From an uncultured bacterium (GTDB lineage: Bacteria; Verrucomicrobiota; Kiritimatiellia; CAIKKV01; CAITUY01): 64,000 bases of DNA. The notes under the pieces were generated by a model. That model did no database searches and had not been told where the DNA came from. It saw only the letters and a program-made list of their open reading frames with translations. The position numbers were made by a program, and so were the translations under genes. Below are positions 44,901 to 49,899 of this stretch, piece after piece (position 1 is the first letter of the stretch; every line of letters starts with the position of its first letter). Where the stretch lies: assembly GCA_903895695.1 (NCBI GenBank), contig CAITUY010000215.1:1-64000 (forward strand), read 5' to 3'.

Positions 44901-46167
44901 CCAGTGAATGATCCCACCCCGCCGCCACAGCCGTAAAATGACTCAGGTTCGGTGGGACGTTCGTCTGGCCAGCGTTGTTCCGACCCCACGCCATGACCGT
45001 CCCATCCCCGCACAACGCCACCGAATGACTCGTCCCGGCGCCCACCGCCATCGCGTTGGTCAGGCCCGCCGGAACGTTTGTCTGGCCATAGGTATTGTCG
45101 CCCCAGGCCACCACCTTCCCATCCGCGCAGAGTGCCAGCGAATGCGAGCCGCCGCCTGCCACGGCCACTCCATTTGTCAGGCGCGCCGGCACATTGGTCT
45201 GTCCGGCGCTATTATACCCCCACGCCGCGACCGTCCCGTCCGCGCGCAACGCCAGCGAGTGGTAGGCCCCGGCTGCCACCGCCACCACATTGCTCAGTCC
45301 CGCCGGCACGTTTGTCTGACCGAAGCTGTTGTTTCCCCAGGCAACGACGGTTCCATCCGCACGCAGCGCCAGCGAATGGTAGCCGCCGCCGGCCACTGCC
45401 ACCACGCCAGTCAGTCCAGCCGGGACATTTGTCTGGCCAAGCGAGTTATCCCCCCAGGCCATAACCATTCCCTGAGCTCCTAGAGCCAGGGAATGGTAGC
45501 CGCCCCCGGCTACCGCCACCGCATCAGTCAGGCTCGTCGGCACATTCGTTTGCCCAAAGGCATTGTTCCCCCACGCCACGACCGTACCGTCCGCACACCG
45601 TGCGAGCGAGTGATACCCGCCGCCGGCCACATCAGAGACGTTGGTCAGTCCCGCCGGGGCGTTCGTCTGCCCATTGTTGTTGCTCCCCCACGCCACAACT
45701 GCGCGCGCGACGCTCATGGTGCCCAGCGACAGACTAACCGCGACTGTCTGCGGCCCGTTCGTCGCCGCCGGATCCGCTATCGTCAATGTCCCCCGGTACA
45801 CGCGCGGTGCCAGTCCGCGCACGGCCACCCGCACCGCGGGCGTCGCGACTGCCCCGGCCGCGATGACGCCGGTGGGACTATTCACGCTCAGCCAGAACGT
45901 ATCGCTCCGTATGCTGTAGTTCAGTGAACTGCCTCCCGAGTTCGTGATCGAAAGGGTCTGGGGAGGGATTGTGCCGTAGGCAGTTCCGCTGAACACCAAC
46001 GCAGAAGCGTCCAAGCCTATGCCCGGGGCAGCACTGCTGGGACTGGCGCGGCCAAGAAGCACCACAAGCAAAATCAGGGCGATTGCGCACGGCTTCGCCG
46101 CGGGCTGCATGCCGAAGGGATTGGCTGGCCTCGGCCGACATTCCTGATTCCGGTGCAGACCACCCAT
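32905..46167 (-). CDS. Giant exported protein: eight BACON-like + seven-bladed RCC1 propeller modules
   Basis: 4,420 residues. ATG 46167 is chosen because GGAGG lies seven bases upstream; the frame extends to 46221. A signal peptide (AIALILLVVLLGRASPSSA) ends near residue 48. Then a super-module of about 530 residues repeats eight times. Each has a BACON-like Ig domain of about 100 residues (LVFSGQVYG..APQ...ITN), seven RCC1-type repeats of 39 residues (VVAWGDNSYGQTNVPAGL, then a GGYHSLALRADGT segment), and a beta-rich domain of about 150 residues (YWLDV, GWYAAGSNVTLTASN, FLGWxGDTNGC). In all I count 56 blades. The C-terminus has an Asp-rich, calcium-type stretch (DDQDHDGMPTWCEWASDTD) and a closing domain. 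It is probably a surface or secreted binding protein; ligand and export route are unknown. The Npt-like permease gene lies upstream, PP2C-like downstream. Confidence 0.9.
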   Translation of the reverse strand: MGGLHRNQECRPRPANPFGMQPAAKPCAIALILLVVLLGRASPSSAAPGIGLDASALVFSGTAYGTIPPQTLSITNSGGSSLNYSIRSDTFWLSVNSPTGVIAAGAVATPAVRVAVRGLAPRVYRGTLTIADPAATNGPQTVAVSLSLGTMSVARAVVAWGSNNNGQTNAPAGLTNVSDVAGGGYHSLARCADGTVVAWGNNAFGQTNVPTSLTDAVAVAGGGYHSLALGAQGMVMAWGDNSLGQTNVPAGLTGVVAVAGGGYHSLALRADGTVVAWGNNSFGQTNVPAGLSNVVAVAAGAYHSLALRADGTVAAWGYNSAGQTNVPARLTNGVAVAGGGSHSLALCADGKVVAWGDNTYGQTNVPAGLTNAMAVGAGTSHSVALCGDGTVMAWGRNNAGQTNVPPNLSHFTAVAAGWDHSLALLPVASLVVTSPYGTPVPGSGTNIMIIGSVATCSVDSVVLVPSATQYVCTGWTGAGSVPAGGTSNRVVFAITNESAIVWLWSISYWVDVQTHGCGSVGPGSGWYAAGSNVTMTASNRLGQSLLGWDGDTNGCVANGATLTVPADGSRHITARFTQPALAVVATNLAFSGQVCGVTAPQFLVITNAGDGPLSYTVRSDVFWLSVDSPVGVLAAGAGTTQVVRVSTRGLSPGVYGGTLTLTAPAASNSPQTVAVGLRIEPLVVPPSLVMSWGTNGFGQATVPTGLTNAVAVAAGANHSLALRASGTVVAWGSNSYGQTTVPAVLSNAVAVAGGADFSLALRADGKVVAWGRNNLGQTNVPAGLTNVVAVAGGGVYSLALCRDGTVTAWGNNALGQTNVPVDLTSAVAVAAGSNHALALRADGSVEAWGDNALGQTNVSADLTNVVAVEAGSNHSLALRSDGTVVAWGDNGYGQTNVPTDLTDVVLVSAGANHSLALRADGTVVAWGDGSCGQTNVPTDLTNVVAVAGGGGHSLALAPSASLVVVSAHGSLVPGQGTNWVIRNTPQTCAVTPSLVSQGTTQYVCAGWAGTGSMPASGTSNQVAFTITNNSTVTWLWTTNYWLDVQPDGCGNVGQTSGWYAAGSNVTLTASNWPGYSFWGWHGDTNGCAIDGAVLTSPVAGPRHVEAWFSGLNFDVGPSNLAFTNQVYGNVAPQSITVTNTGDAPLVYTVQGDVFWLSVDNPTGVLAAGETATLTVRVATRGLAPRTYRGTLTITAPAAMNSPETVTVRLQIGAVSLPTLVATWGDNSSGQRNVPAGLTDAVGVSGGEVHSLALRANGTVVAWGGNGSGQINVPAGLTNAVVVAAGQGHSLALRADGTVAAWGTNFLGPTNMPVGLTNAVAIATKSNHSLVLRADGTVVAWGYNNDGQTNVPAGLSNVVAVTTGISHSLALCADGTVVAWGDNSYGQRNVPAGLTNAVAVAGGDLHSLALRADGTVVAWGANYYGQGNVPAGLSNAVAVAAGCDNSMALCADGTVVAWGDNTYGQTSVPMGLTSVVAAACGYYHSLVLAPAVSLFVNSTRGVPTPTQGMNWEIRNALQSCSVVPTVVQGTTQYVVAGWTGTGSVPASGTSTQVSFVITTNSTIAWLWTTNYWLDVGTSGCGSVGPGSGWFAAGSNVILTASNWPGYPFLGWRGDTNACTITATEITVPVTRARKITAQFDGTGVTVVPSSLTFSAQNYGDASPQVFSITNPGAYPLNYSIGSDMFWLRTDSPGGVLAPGASTTHVVRVATRGLAPRVYKGRVTITAPLATNSPCTVPVDLRIEPVVAPPARVVAWGGQNIAGELNVPVGLTNAVAVAGGANFALSVNDDGTVTGWGDDWAGELNVPGGLRNAVAVAAGWDFSLALRADGTVVGWGQNDSGQSSAPAGITNAVAIAAGTWHSMALCANGTVAAWGDNHYGQTNVPTGLTNAVAVAGGYFSLALRSDGTVVAWGFNNDGQTNVPVDLTNAVAVAGGWRHAVALRSDGRVTAWGLNSNGQTNVPADLTNAVAVAAGQYHSLALRSDGTIVVWGDNSKGQMNIPASLSNVQAIAGGTYHSLAVVPMSSLCVDAPFGSPVPARGTNWFTRNTLQTCSVDPVTVVQGATQRVFAGWTGTGSTPASGISTQVSFTITNNSSVSWWWATNYWLDVQSRGCGSVGLTSGWYAARSNVTVTASNRPDCTFLGWSGDTNGCAVEGTTITVPVTGPKWIQAQFTAPLIGLASSNLVFSGQVYDSIAPQVLAITNTGDGVLSYTIRSDMFWLSVDSPTGVLATGIGTSLVVRVATRGLQPRLYGGNLTIADPSASNSPQAVAVSLQIVPAQPPSRVVAWGDDTFGQTNVPSCLTDAVAVAAGGYHSLSLCADGTVMAWGKGGNGQTNVPLGLTDVAAVAGGTYHSLALRANGMVVAWGANDFGQTTVPAGLTNATAVAGGGYHSLAVSADGTVMGWGDDSFGQRDGPAGLSNAVAAAGGGAHSLALCADGTVMAWGDDEFGQTDVPAALTDAVAVAAGEKHSLALRADGSVVAWGDDSLGQIEVSLGLTDVVAVAAGPWHSLALRANGSVVTWGDNGLGQTSVPAGLKQAVAAAGGGGHSLALVPMASLVVTSPYGVSVPDPGTHWLTRNTDQACSVNPAVVVQGPTQYVCTGWSGSGSVPGSGTSNVTAFTITNNSVLAWLWTTNYWLDLQSYGGGDIGPGSGWYAAGSNVVLTASNWTGQSFLGWKGDTNGCTVNGAALTVPGDAPRRIEAWFSGLSFAVAPSGLVFSGQAYGDVAPQLVTVTNTADVQLSYTIRSDAFWLSVDGHGGVLAPGAGTTHVVRAATRGLAPRVYKGRLTITAPAATNSPCAVPVSLRLEPLVTPPSLVVAWGYNSDGQTNVPAGLTDAVAVAGGRNHSLALRADGTAVAWGSNSAGQTNVPTGLTNAVAVACGGAHSLALLADGTTMAWGSNSSGQTNVPAGLMNAVAVAGGDYHSVALRADGTVAAWGYNGFGQTTVPPGLTNAVAVDAGLYDSAALRADGTVVVWGDNSSGQTNVPAGLTNAVAVAAGDKHLLALCADGTVVAWGDNSYGQTNVPAGLTNAVAVAGGGYHSLAMRADGTVVAWGYGAAGRTNVPPGLTNAMAVAGGGGHSLALVPMASLVVTSPYGVPSPDRGTNLFSRPTPLTCRVDPAVLALGTTQYVCAGWIGAGDVPTSGTSNQTSFTISTNSAISWQWTTNYWLDVQARGCGNAGPGSGWCAAGSNVTLTASNWNGYTFVGWSGDTNGCVTNGLALTVPLTGARQIQARFTQPIMAVAPASLVFTGQVFGVIAPQNLSLTNAGDGPLNYAIGSDAFWLSVNSPTGVLAAGAGRTQVVRVATRGLAPRTYQGRLRFTAPGATNSPLTVAVSLQIAPVTLPSLVMAWGDGTAGQTNVPPDLTNAVAVAGGRAHSVVLRADGTVVAWGDNSLGQTNVATAPASVLAVSAGDSHSLAVCADGSVVAWGDDALGQTDVPANLTNAVAVAAGGMHSVGVRADGTVVTWGDNSLGQTNTAAGLTNALAVAAGHSHSVALRGNGTVVAWGDGSQGQTNTPSGLTNAVAVVAGDNHSLALRADGTVVAWGSNAFGQTNVPAGLTNAVAVAAGGKHSLALRADGTVVAWGTSDFGQTNVPTGLTNVVAVAAGRSHSLVLAPAARLVVSSPCGVAAPAQGTNWVVRNASQVCRVDPVILVQGTTQYVCTGWTGTGCAPAGGASNRVAFVITNDSGVVWHWNTNYRLDVSASGFGGVGPTSGWYAAGTNITVTASNWPGYVFLGWDGDTNDCTPNGQALSVPVTGSRQIHARFTQATMAVAPLSLVFSGQVHDALAPQSIGLTNAGDGPLYYTIRSDAVWLNVDSPTGTLAAGAGVTPVVRVATRGLTSRAYLGRLTFSAPPTTNSPLTVAVRLQLSAVSPPSLVMAWGSNTSGQTNVPAGLTNAVDVAGGSFHSLALRGDGKVAAWGGNGKGQTNVPPGLADAVAVSAELTDSLALRSNGTVMAWGDNSLGQTNVPAGLTNIVAMAGGGNHAVVLRADGTVAAWGSNSNGQTNVPAGLTNMMAVAGGGAHSLALRSDGTVAAWGSNSNGQTNVPAGLTNAVAVAAGQSHSVALRADGTLVAWGDNTYGQTNVPVGLTNVVAVAGGSYHSFAVREDGTVAAWGFNSFGQTNVPLGLTRAVAVSGGQYHSLALAPLAALIVTSPYGAAVPAQGTNRVIRGTLQTCQIDPMVQQGTTQYVSSGWSGAGSTPAGGASNGVSFIITNDSVLAWVWTTNYWLDIAVTSHGRVAPTSGWYGTEANLQLQATADPYYHFDCWTGTVTFGADTVSLPVTRPETVVACFAENLSVHDTPEWWLALHGLTNRTWSEEALDDQDHDGMPTWCEWASDTDPLDSNSVLRIVAIVPGTNGMRVDWGGGTGTWQYLERLQHLGQTGEFWTAIFTNVPPTGITTTRIDAAATNGAFFYRIRTTR
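33290..46020 (-). repeat. Eight DNA super-repeats of about 1.59 kb, each with seven 117-bp units
   Basis: BACON-like boundaries recur near 45990, 44410, 42810, 41225, 39630, 38030, 36440 and 34850, i.e. about every 1.59 kb. Between them the RCC1 blade region covers roughly 45710-44900, 44110-43290, 42520-41710, 40925-40100, 39330-38510, 37740-36920, 36145-35330 and 34545-33735. Each blade region is seven copies of a 117-bp unit (39 codons). Positions are read by eye and are good to about 20 bases. The copies are similar in DNA as well as protein, so recombination between them is possible. Confidence 0.85.
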
Positions 46168-46322
46168 CCCCGCCCCTCCAGCAAAAGACGATTGCAGTGA
46201 CCTTGCGACGCCGCCGTCCAACCGTTGCGAACGGAATGCCGCGCTAAGACAGACTGCCGGAACGTATCGTTCCTAGAGCTAAAAGACAAGGCCGGTCTGC
46301 CAACCCGGATGCGTGTGGCTCA

Positions 46323-47564
46323 TCATTCGCGTTTCGTAACCAGCACTGTCAGCGGCAACCACCCGGCCAGTGCCGCCAGCGCGATCATGGGATAGCCTGC
46401 CAGCGGCACCACGATACACGCGCCGATCGCGGCGAGCGCGCCCGACGCGCCCCCTTTGGCCAACCGGTACACGAACGCATCAATGATCTCCTTGGCACGG
46501 AAGCGCGCGTCGAACGTCAGCGGCACATAGATCAATTCCTTGGCCGCCCGGAAAATGGAATAATCCAACGTCTTGAAGGCCAGGTAGGCCGTCCCTGCCG
46601 TCGCCAGCGACGGCCGAACCAGCGCCAAAGTGCAAGTGACGACGTGAACCAGCGGAATGGTCACATGCACGAGCCGCAACGAGGCGTAGCGCAGCAGAAT
46701 CGGGGCGAGGACGAATTGGAACGACGCCGACCACACATTGAGATGCGCGTAGAACCCACCGAACCAGCGCGTCCGCTCGTCGGTCAGCCCGATTGCCAGT
46801 TCCACCTGCCGGCTCAGTTGCAGGTCCAGCACGGCCGAGACAACCTGCGTCAAGGCAATCAGGATCGCCAGGCGCCGCAGCGTCGCGCTGTGCGCCAGCA
46901 CTCCCAGCCCAAGGTGGCCGCGCCGGCCGCCGGCCTCTTCTGGCGGCGGCTTCGGCTCGCCCCCGAACCGGTAGGCCAGCAACGCCCCGAGGGCCGTGGG
47001 GACCAGGCTCCCGGCGGCCAGGATCAGCAGGTCCGCCGTGCCCAGGCTGACGGCGAAATGGTGCACGAGCAGGCCGCCCGCGATCGCACCCAGGGACGCG
47101 ATGCCGCAGATGGGGCCATTGAGCCGGCGCCCCTCGGATGCCGGCAGCGTGCTGTTCAGGAACGACCAGATCTGCTCGATCAGGAGCACGATGTAGGCCT
47201 CCCGAAACACATACAGGACGCCGGTTGCCAGGCGACTACCAGCCTGGATGGCAGCGTGGCACCCCAGGATCACCCCGGCCGATAGCAGGCACGTCATCAG
47301 GATCGCCCGCCGTGCGCCAACCCGTGACAGCAATCGCCCATAGCCGTAGACCATCAGCAGCGTGCCGACCGGGGCCAATGCCATGACGATGGGCAGATGC
47401 CGCGCGCCATAGGCGCCAATGTAAAGCGATTGCGATGTGCTTCGGATGAACTCGTAGCCGCAGAGCAGGAACAGGGCCGTCACGCCCATGCTCAGGGCCG
47501 CGGCAGCGCGTTGTGCGGTGGTGCTCAAGGCGTTCACCCTATCAGCAAACGATCCGGTCTTCAA
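46323..47564 (-). CDS. Npt/ATP-ADP-translocase-like MFS permease
   Basis: 413 residues with about twelve membrane helices. The segment FRAAKELIYVPLTFDARFRAKEIIDAFVYRLAKGGAS near residue 335 matches the Npt1/Npt2 (nucleotide transporter-like) MFS family found in Chlamydiae, Rickettsia and many free-living bacteria, where substrates are mostly unknown. REAYIVLLIEQIWSFLNS near 120 also fits. It may move nucleotides, but this is not shown. The start is uncertain: the longest frame begins with TTG at 47564 and GTG at 47537 is an option. It lies 155 bases upstream of the giant propeller gene, same strand. Confidence 0.75.
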   Translation of the reverse strand: MKTGSFADRVNALSTTAQRAAAALSMGVTALFLLCGYEFIRSTSQSLYIGAYGARHLPIVMALAPVGTLLMVYGYGRLLSRVGARRAILMTCLLSAGVILGCHAAIQAGSRLATGVLYVFREAYIVLLIEQIWSFLNSTLPASEGRRLNGPICGIASLGAIAGGLLVHHFAVSLGTADLLILAAGSLVPTALGALLAYRFGGEPKPPPEEAGGRRGHLGLGVLAHSATLRRLAILIALTQVVSAVLDLQLSRQVELAIGLTDERTRWFGGFYAHLNVWSASFQFVLAPILLRYASLRLVHVTIPLVHVVTCTLALVRPSLATAGTAYLAFKTLDYSIFRAAKELIYVPLTFDARFRAKEIIDAFVYRLAKGGASGALAAIGACIVVPLAGYPMIALAALAGWLPLTVLVTKRE

Positions 47565-47641
47565 CCCGGCCCGCCGTTCTTCCTTGTTCCCCGCCCTCGG
47601 TTCCCTATCATGGGGCGCTTGATACCGGAGGCACCGCCTTT

Positions 47642-47911
47642 ATGAGCGCGTTCGAAATCATCATGCTGGCGTGTTTTGGGGCGTCCTGGCCGTTTTCCAT
47701 CGCCCGGTCGTGGCGGGCCCGGACGACTGCCGGCAAAAGCGTCATCTTCCTGTGGTTGGTCCTGATCGGCTATTTCGCGGGCATTGTCCACAAGGTCTTG
47801 CACAGCCGCGACGGCGTGATCGCGTTTTACATCCTCAATGCCCTCATGGTCGCCGCCGATATCGCCATCTTCTACCGCAACGCCTCATTCGCCAGGACTA
47901 AAACGGCTTAA
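47642..47911 (+). CDS. Small membrane protein of unknown function
   Basis: 89 residues from the ATG at 47642; the longer frame upstream is antisense to the permease start and unlikely. Three hydrophobic helices are seen at about 4-20, 33-53 and 61-79 (MSAFEIIMLACFGASWPFS; FLWLVLIGYFAGIVHKV; AFYILNALMVAADIAIFY). PQ-loop-like small proteins of this shape occur in many anaerobes. No function is known. It is followed after 22 bases by the UroD-family gene and probably shares its transcript. Confidence 0.75.
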   Translation: MSAFEIIMLACFGASWPFSIARSWRARTTAGKSVIFLWLVLIGYFAGIVHKVLHSRDGVIAFYILNALMVAADIAIFYRNASFARTKTA

Positions 47912-47933
47912 TGCCATCCAGAGGGACGCATCC

Positions 47934-48956
47934 ATGACTCCTAAGGAAATCGTACTGGGCCAGATCCGCCACCGTGACACGCCGTTCGTTCCCTACACAC
48001 TGCCGTTTGAGGACGAGGTCGGTCTTCGTATCGACGCGCACTATGGTTCGGCCGACTGGCGCCGGCGCCTCTTCCCCTACATCGTCTCGGTTTCTGCCGT
48101 CGATACCGACCCCAAAACCCCTATCGATGCGACCTATGTCCGCGATGGCTACGGCGGCATCTGGCGCCAGGACATGCGGCCCTGGCACCTCGAGAAACCG
48201 CCGCTGCCGACCGCCTCGTTCGACGGCTACGCCTTCCCCACGGCTGAGAGTTTCTTCCGCCCGGAATGGAAGGCGGCCGGCTTCAACACGTGCCGCGCCA
48301 ACCCCGACCGCTTCATCGTCGGCGTCCTCGGCTGGGGGCTGTTCGAGCGGAGTTGGAACCTGCGGGGATTCGAGAACGCGCTGATGGATGCGATCACCGA
48401 ACCGGAGTTCTTCGCCGAGATGCTGGACCGCCTAACCGAGCTCTACATCCAGTTCGTCCGCTATACAGTCGACCTGCCCGTGGACGGCATCCTGTTCGGC
48501 GACGACTGGGGCGACCAACGCGGCGTGGTCATGGGTCCGGCCCGGTGGCGCACCTTCCTCAAGCCGCGCTGGGCGCGCATCTATGCGGAAGTGCACAAAG
48601 CCGGAAAGATCACCATGGGCCATTCCTGCGGCTCCGTGGCCGAAATCATCCCCGACCTGGCTGAGATCGGCCTCGATGTCCTCGAGAGTTGCCAGCCCGA
48701 GGCGGGGGGCATGAACCCGTACGAACTCAAGCGCCGTTTCGGCCGCGACATGACCTTCTGGGGCTGCCTGGGCAGCCAGAGCACGATTCCGCGCGGCACA
48801 CCCGCCGAGATCCAGGCGGAGGTGCGCCGGCTACGCACGGAAATGGCCCGGGGTGGCGGCTTCATCCTGGCCCCCGCCAAGCCCCTCCAGCCTGAGACGC
48901 CCACGGCGAATGCCGTGGCGCTCGTCGAAGCATTCACCGAGGGCAATCCCGCCTGA
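47934..48956 (+). CDS. Uroporphyrinogen-decarboxylase-family (MtaA/CmuA-like) protein
   Basis: 340 residues from ATG 47934, with GAGG nine bases upstream; the longer frame to 47838 overlaps the small membrane protein. The TIM-barrel pattern of the UroD superfamily is seen: VDGILFGDDWGDQRGVVMGPARW near residue 180 and GKITMGHSCGSVAEIIPDLAEIGLDVLE near 220, including the HxCG metal-type motif. True HemE active-site text (the N-terminal PxWxMRQAGR) is absent, so it is not heme synthesis. Relatives are methyltransferases of corrinoid or other C1 systems and are multiplied in PVC bacteria. A pseudokinase gene follows after six bases. Confidence 0.88.
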   Translation: MTPKEIVLGQIRHRDTPFVPYTLPFEDEVGLRIDAHYGSADWRRRLFPYIVSVSAVDTDPKTPIDATYVRDGYGGIWRQDMRPWHLEKPPLPTASFDGYAFPTAESFFRPEWKAAGFNTCRANPDRFIVGVLGWGLFERSWNLRGFENALMDAITEPEFFAEMLDRLTELYIQFVRYTVDLPVDGILFGDDWGDQRGVVMGPARWRTFLKPRWARIYAEVHKAGKITMGHSCGSVAEIIPDLAEIGLDVLESCQPEAGGMNPYELKRRFGRDMTFWGCLGSQSTIPRGTPAEIQAEVRRLRTEMARGGGFILAPAKPLQPETPTANAVALVEAFTEGNPA

Positions 48957-48962
48957 CCTCTT

Positions 48963-49883
48963 ATGCCCACCCCCACTCCATCGCCCGCCGCGATCGCCGC
49001 AGATATCGCCGGCAGGTTGCTTGGACCGAACCCGCTGGTCTCACGCTTCCAGGCCGAGCATAGCTCCGTCTTCCGCCTCGACTTCGCCCCCGGCACGCCG
49101 TCCCACGTTCTCAAGATCGGCATCCAGGATCCGGAGCCGATTTTGCGCGAACAGGAGATTCTGCGGCACTTGGGAAATCTCGGATTTGAAGTGCCGTCCC
49201 CGGAATTCACGCAGGCCGACTATCCCGACCTGCGCCTGGCCTTTACCGTCATGCCGTTCGTTCGCGGCACGTCGGCCGCCGCGATCTGCTCGCAGGATTC
49301 GCGCCGCGGGTGCGCCATCTTCGAGCGGCTGGGCCGGTTCCTCGGCCGCGTGGCCAATCTGGCGCCCGCATCGGTGCCCGGCGCACTCTCCGCCGCCGAG
49401 GCCCAAGCCCGCGAACTGGCCTCCTGGGAGATACACGACCGGACCCTCCGCGACAGTTCGCGTTCGCGGCCCGAATTCGTACGCTTCTACCGCAACGCCC
49501 GCGCCATCATCGAAACCCAGCCCACCTGGTTCGGCAATCGCGAGGGCTGCCACCTGATCGTCGACGGCGCCGACACGTTCAGCGTCATCGACTGGGGAGA
49601 GGCCGGCCTGCTCTGGCCCTATGCCGACCTGGCCCGGTGCATCCACACCGTGCGCGCCGTCAACGACCTGCGGGGTGGCCACTGGCTGGAATGCCTGGTG
49701 CGCGGCTTCAGCGCCGAGCGGATCCTCGCGGAGGGCTGGATCGAGATTGTCGAGACGTGGCTGCTGTATTTCTGCGTGCGAGACGCAATCTTGTTCGGCC
49801 GCACGAACCGCGAACTGGCCGGTTCACGCATGTTGAAACTCGCCCAGCAGAGTTCGAACCGCCGCTGGATGGAAGGGATCTAG
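48963..49883 (+). CDS. APH-fold phosphotransferase-like protein, probable pseudokinase
   Basis: 306 residues. The aminoglycoside phosphotransferase-family fold is visible: VLKIG near residue 49 (ATP-binding Lys), REQEILRHLGNLGFEVPSP, and SVIDWGEAGLLWPYADLAR near 207, where D210 is the metal-binding Asp of the DFG-like site. The catalytic HGD(xxxxxN) loop is replaced by F190-G191-N192 ... H197, so the catalytic Asp is Asn. It may bind ATP or a substrate without transferring phosphate. It lies six bases after the UroD-family gene and 16 bases before recQ, so a shared transcript is likely. Confidence 0.75.
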   Translation: MPTPTPSPAAIAADIAGRLLGPNPLVSRFQAEHSSVFRLDFAPGTPSHVLKIGIQDPEPILREQEILRHLGNLGFEVPSPEFTQADYPDLRLAFTVMPFVRGTSAAAICSQDSRRGCAIFERLGRFLGRVANLAPASVPGALSAAEAQARELASWEIHDRTLRDSSRSRPEFVRFYRNARAIIETQPTWFGNREGCHLIVDGADTFSVIDWGEAGLLWPYADLARCIHTVRAVNDLRGGHWLECLVRGFSAERILAEGWIEIVETWLLYFCVRDAILFGRTNRELAGSRMLKLAQQSSNRRWMEGI

Positions 49884-49899
49884 GCGGAATCCGCGCGCC

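Noticed and set aside
33735..45710. Regular 117-bp periodicity that might suggest a CRISPR or satellite array
   Set aside because: Units are directly adjacent with no unique spacers, and every unit keeps a 39-codon frame of an RCC1 blade. They are protein-coding repeats.
47838..47933. N-terminal 32-codon extension of the UroD-family frame
   Set aside because: It overlaps the small membrane protein in another phase, and a clear GAGG precedes the inner ATG at 47934.
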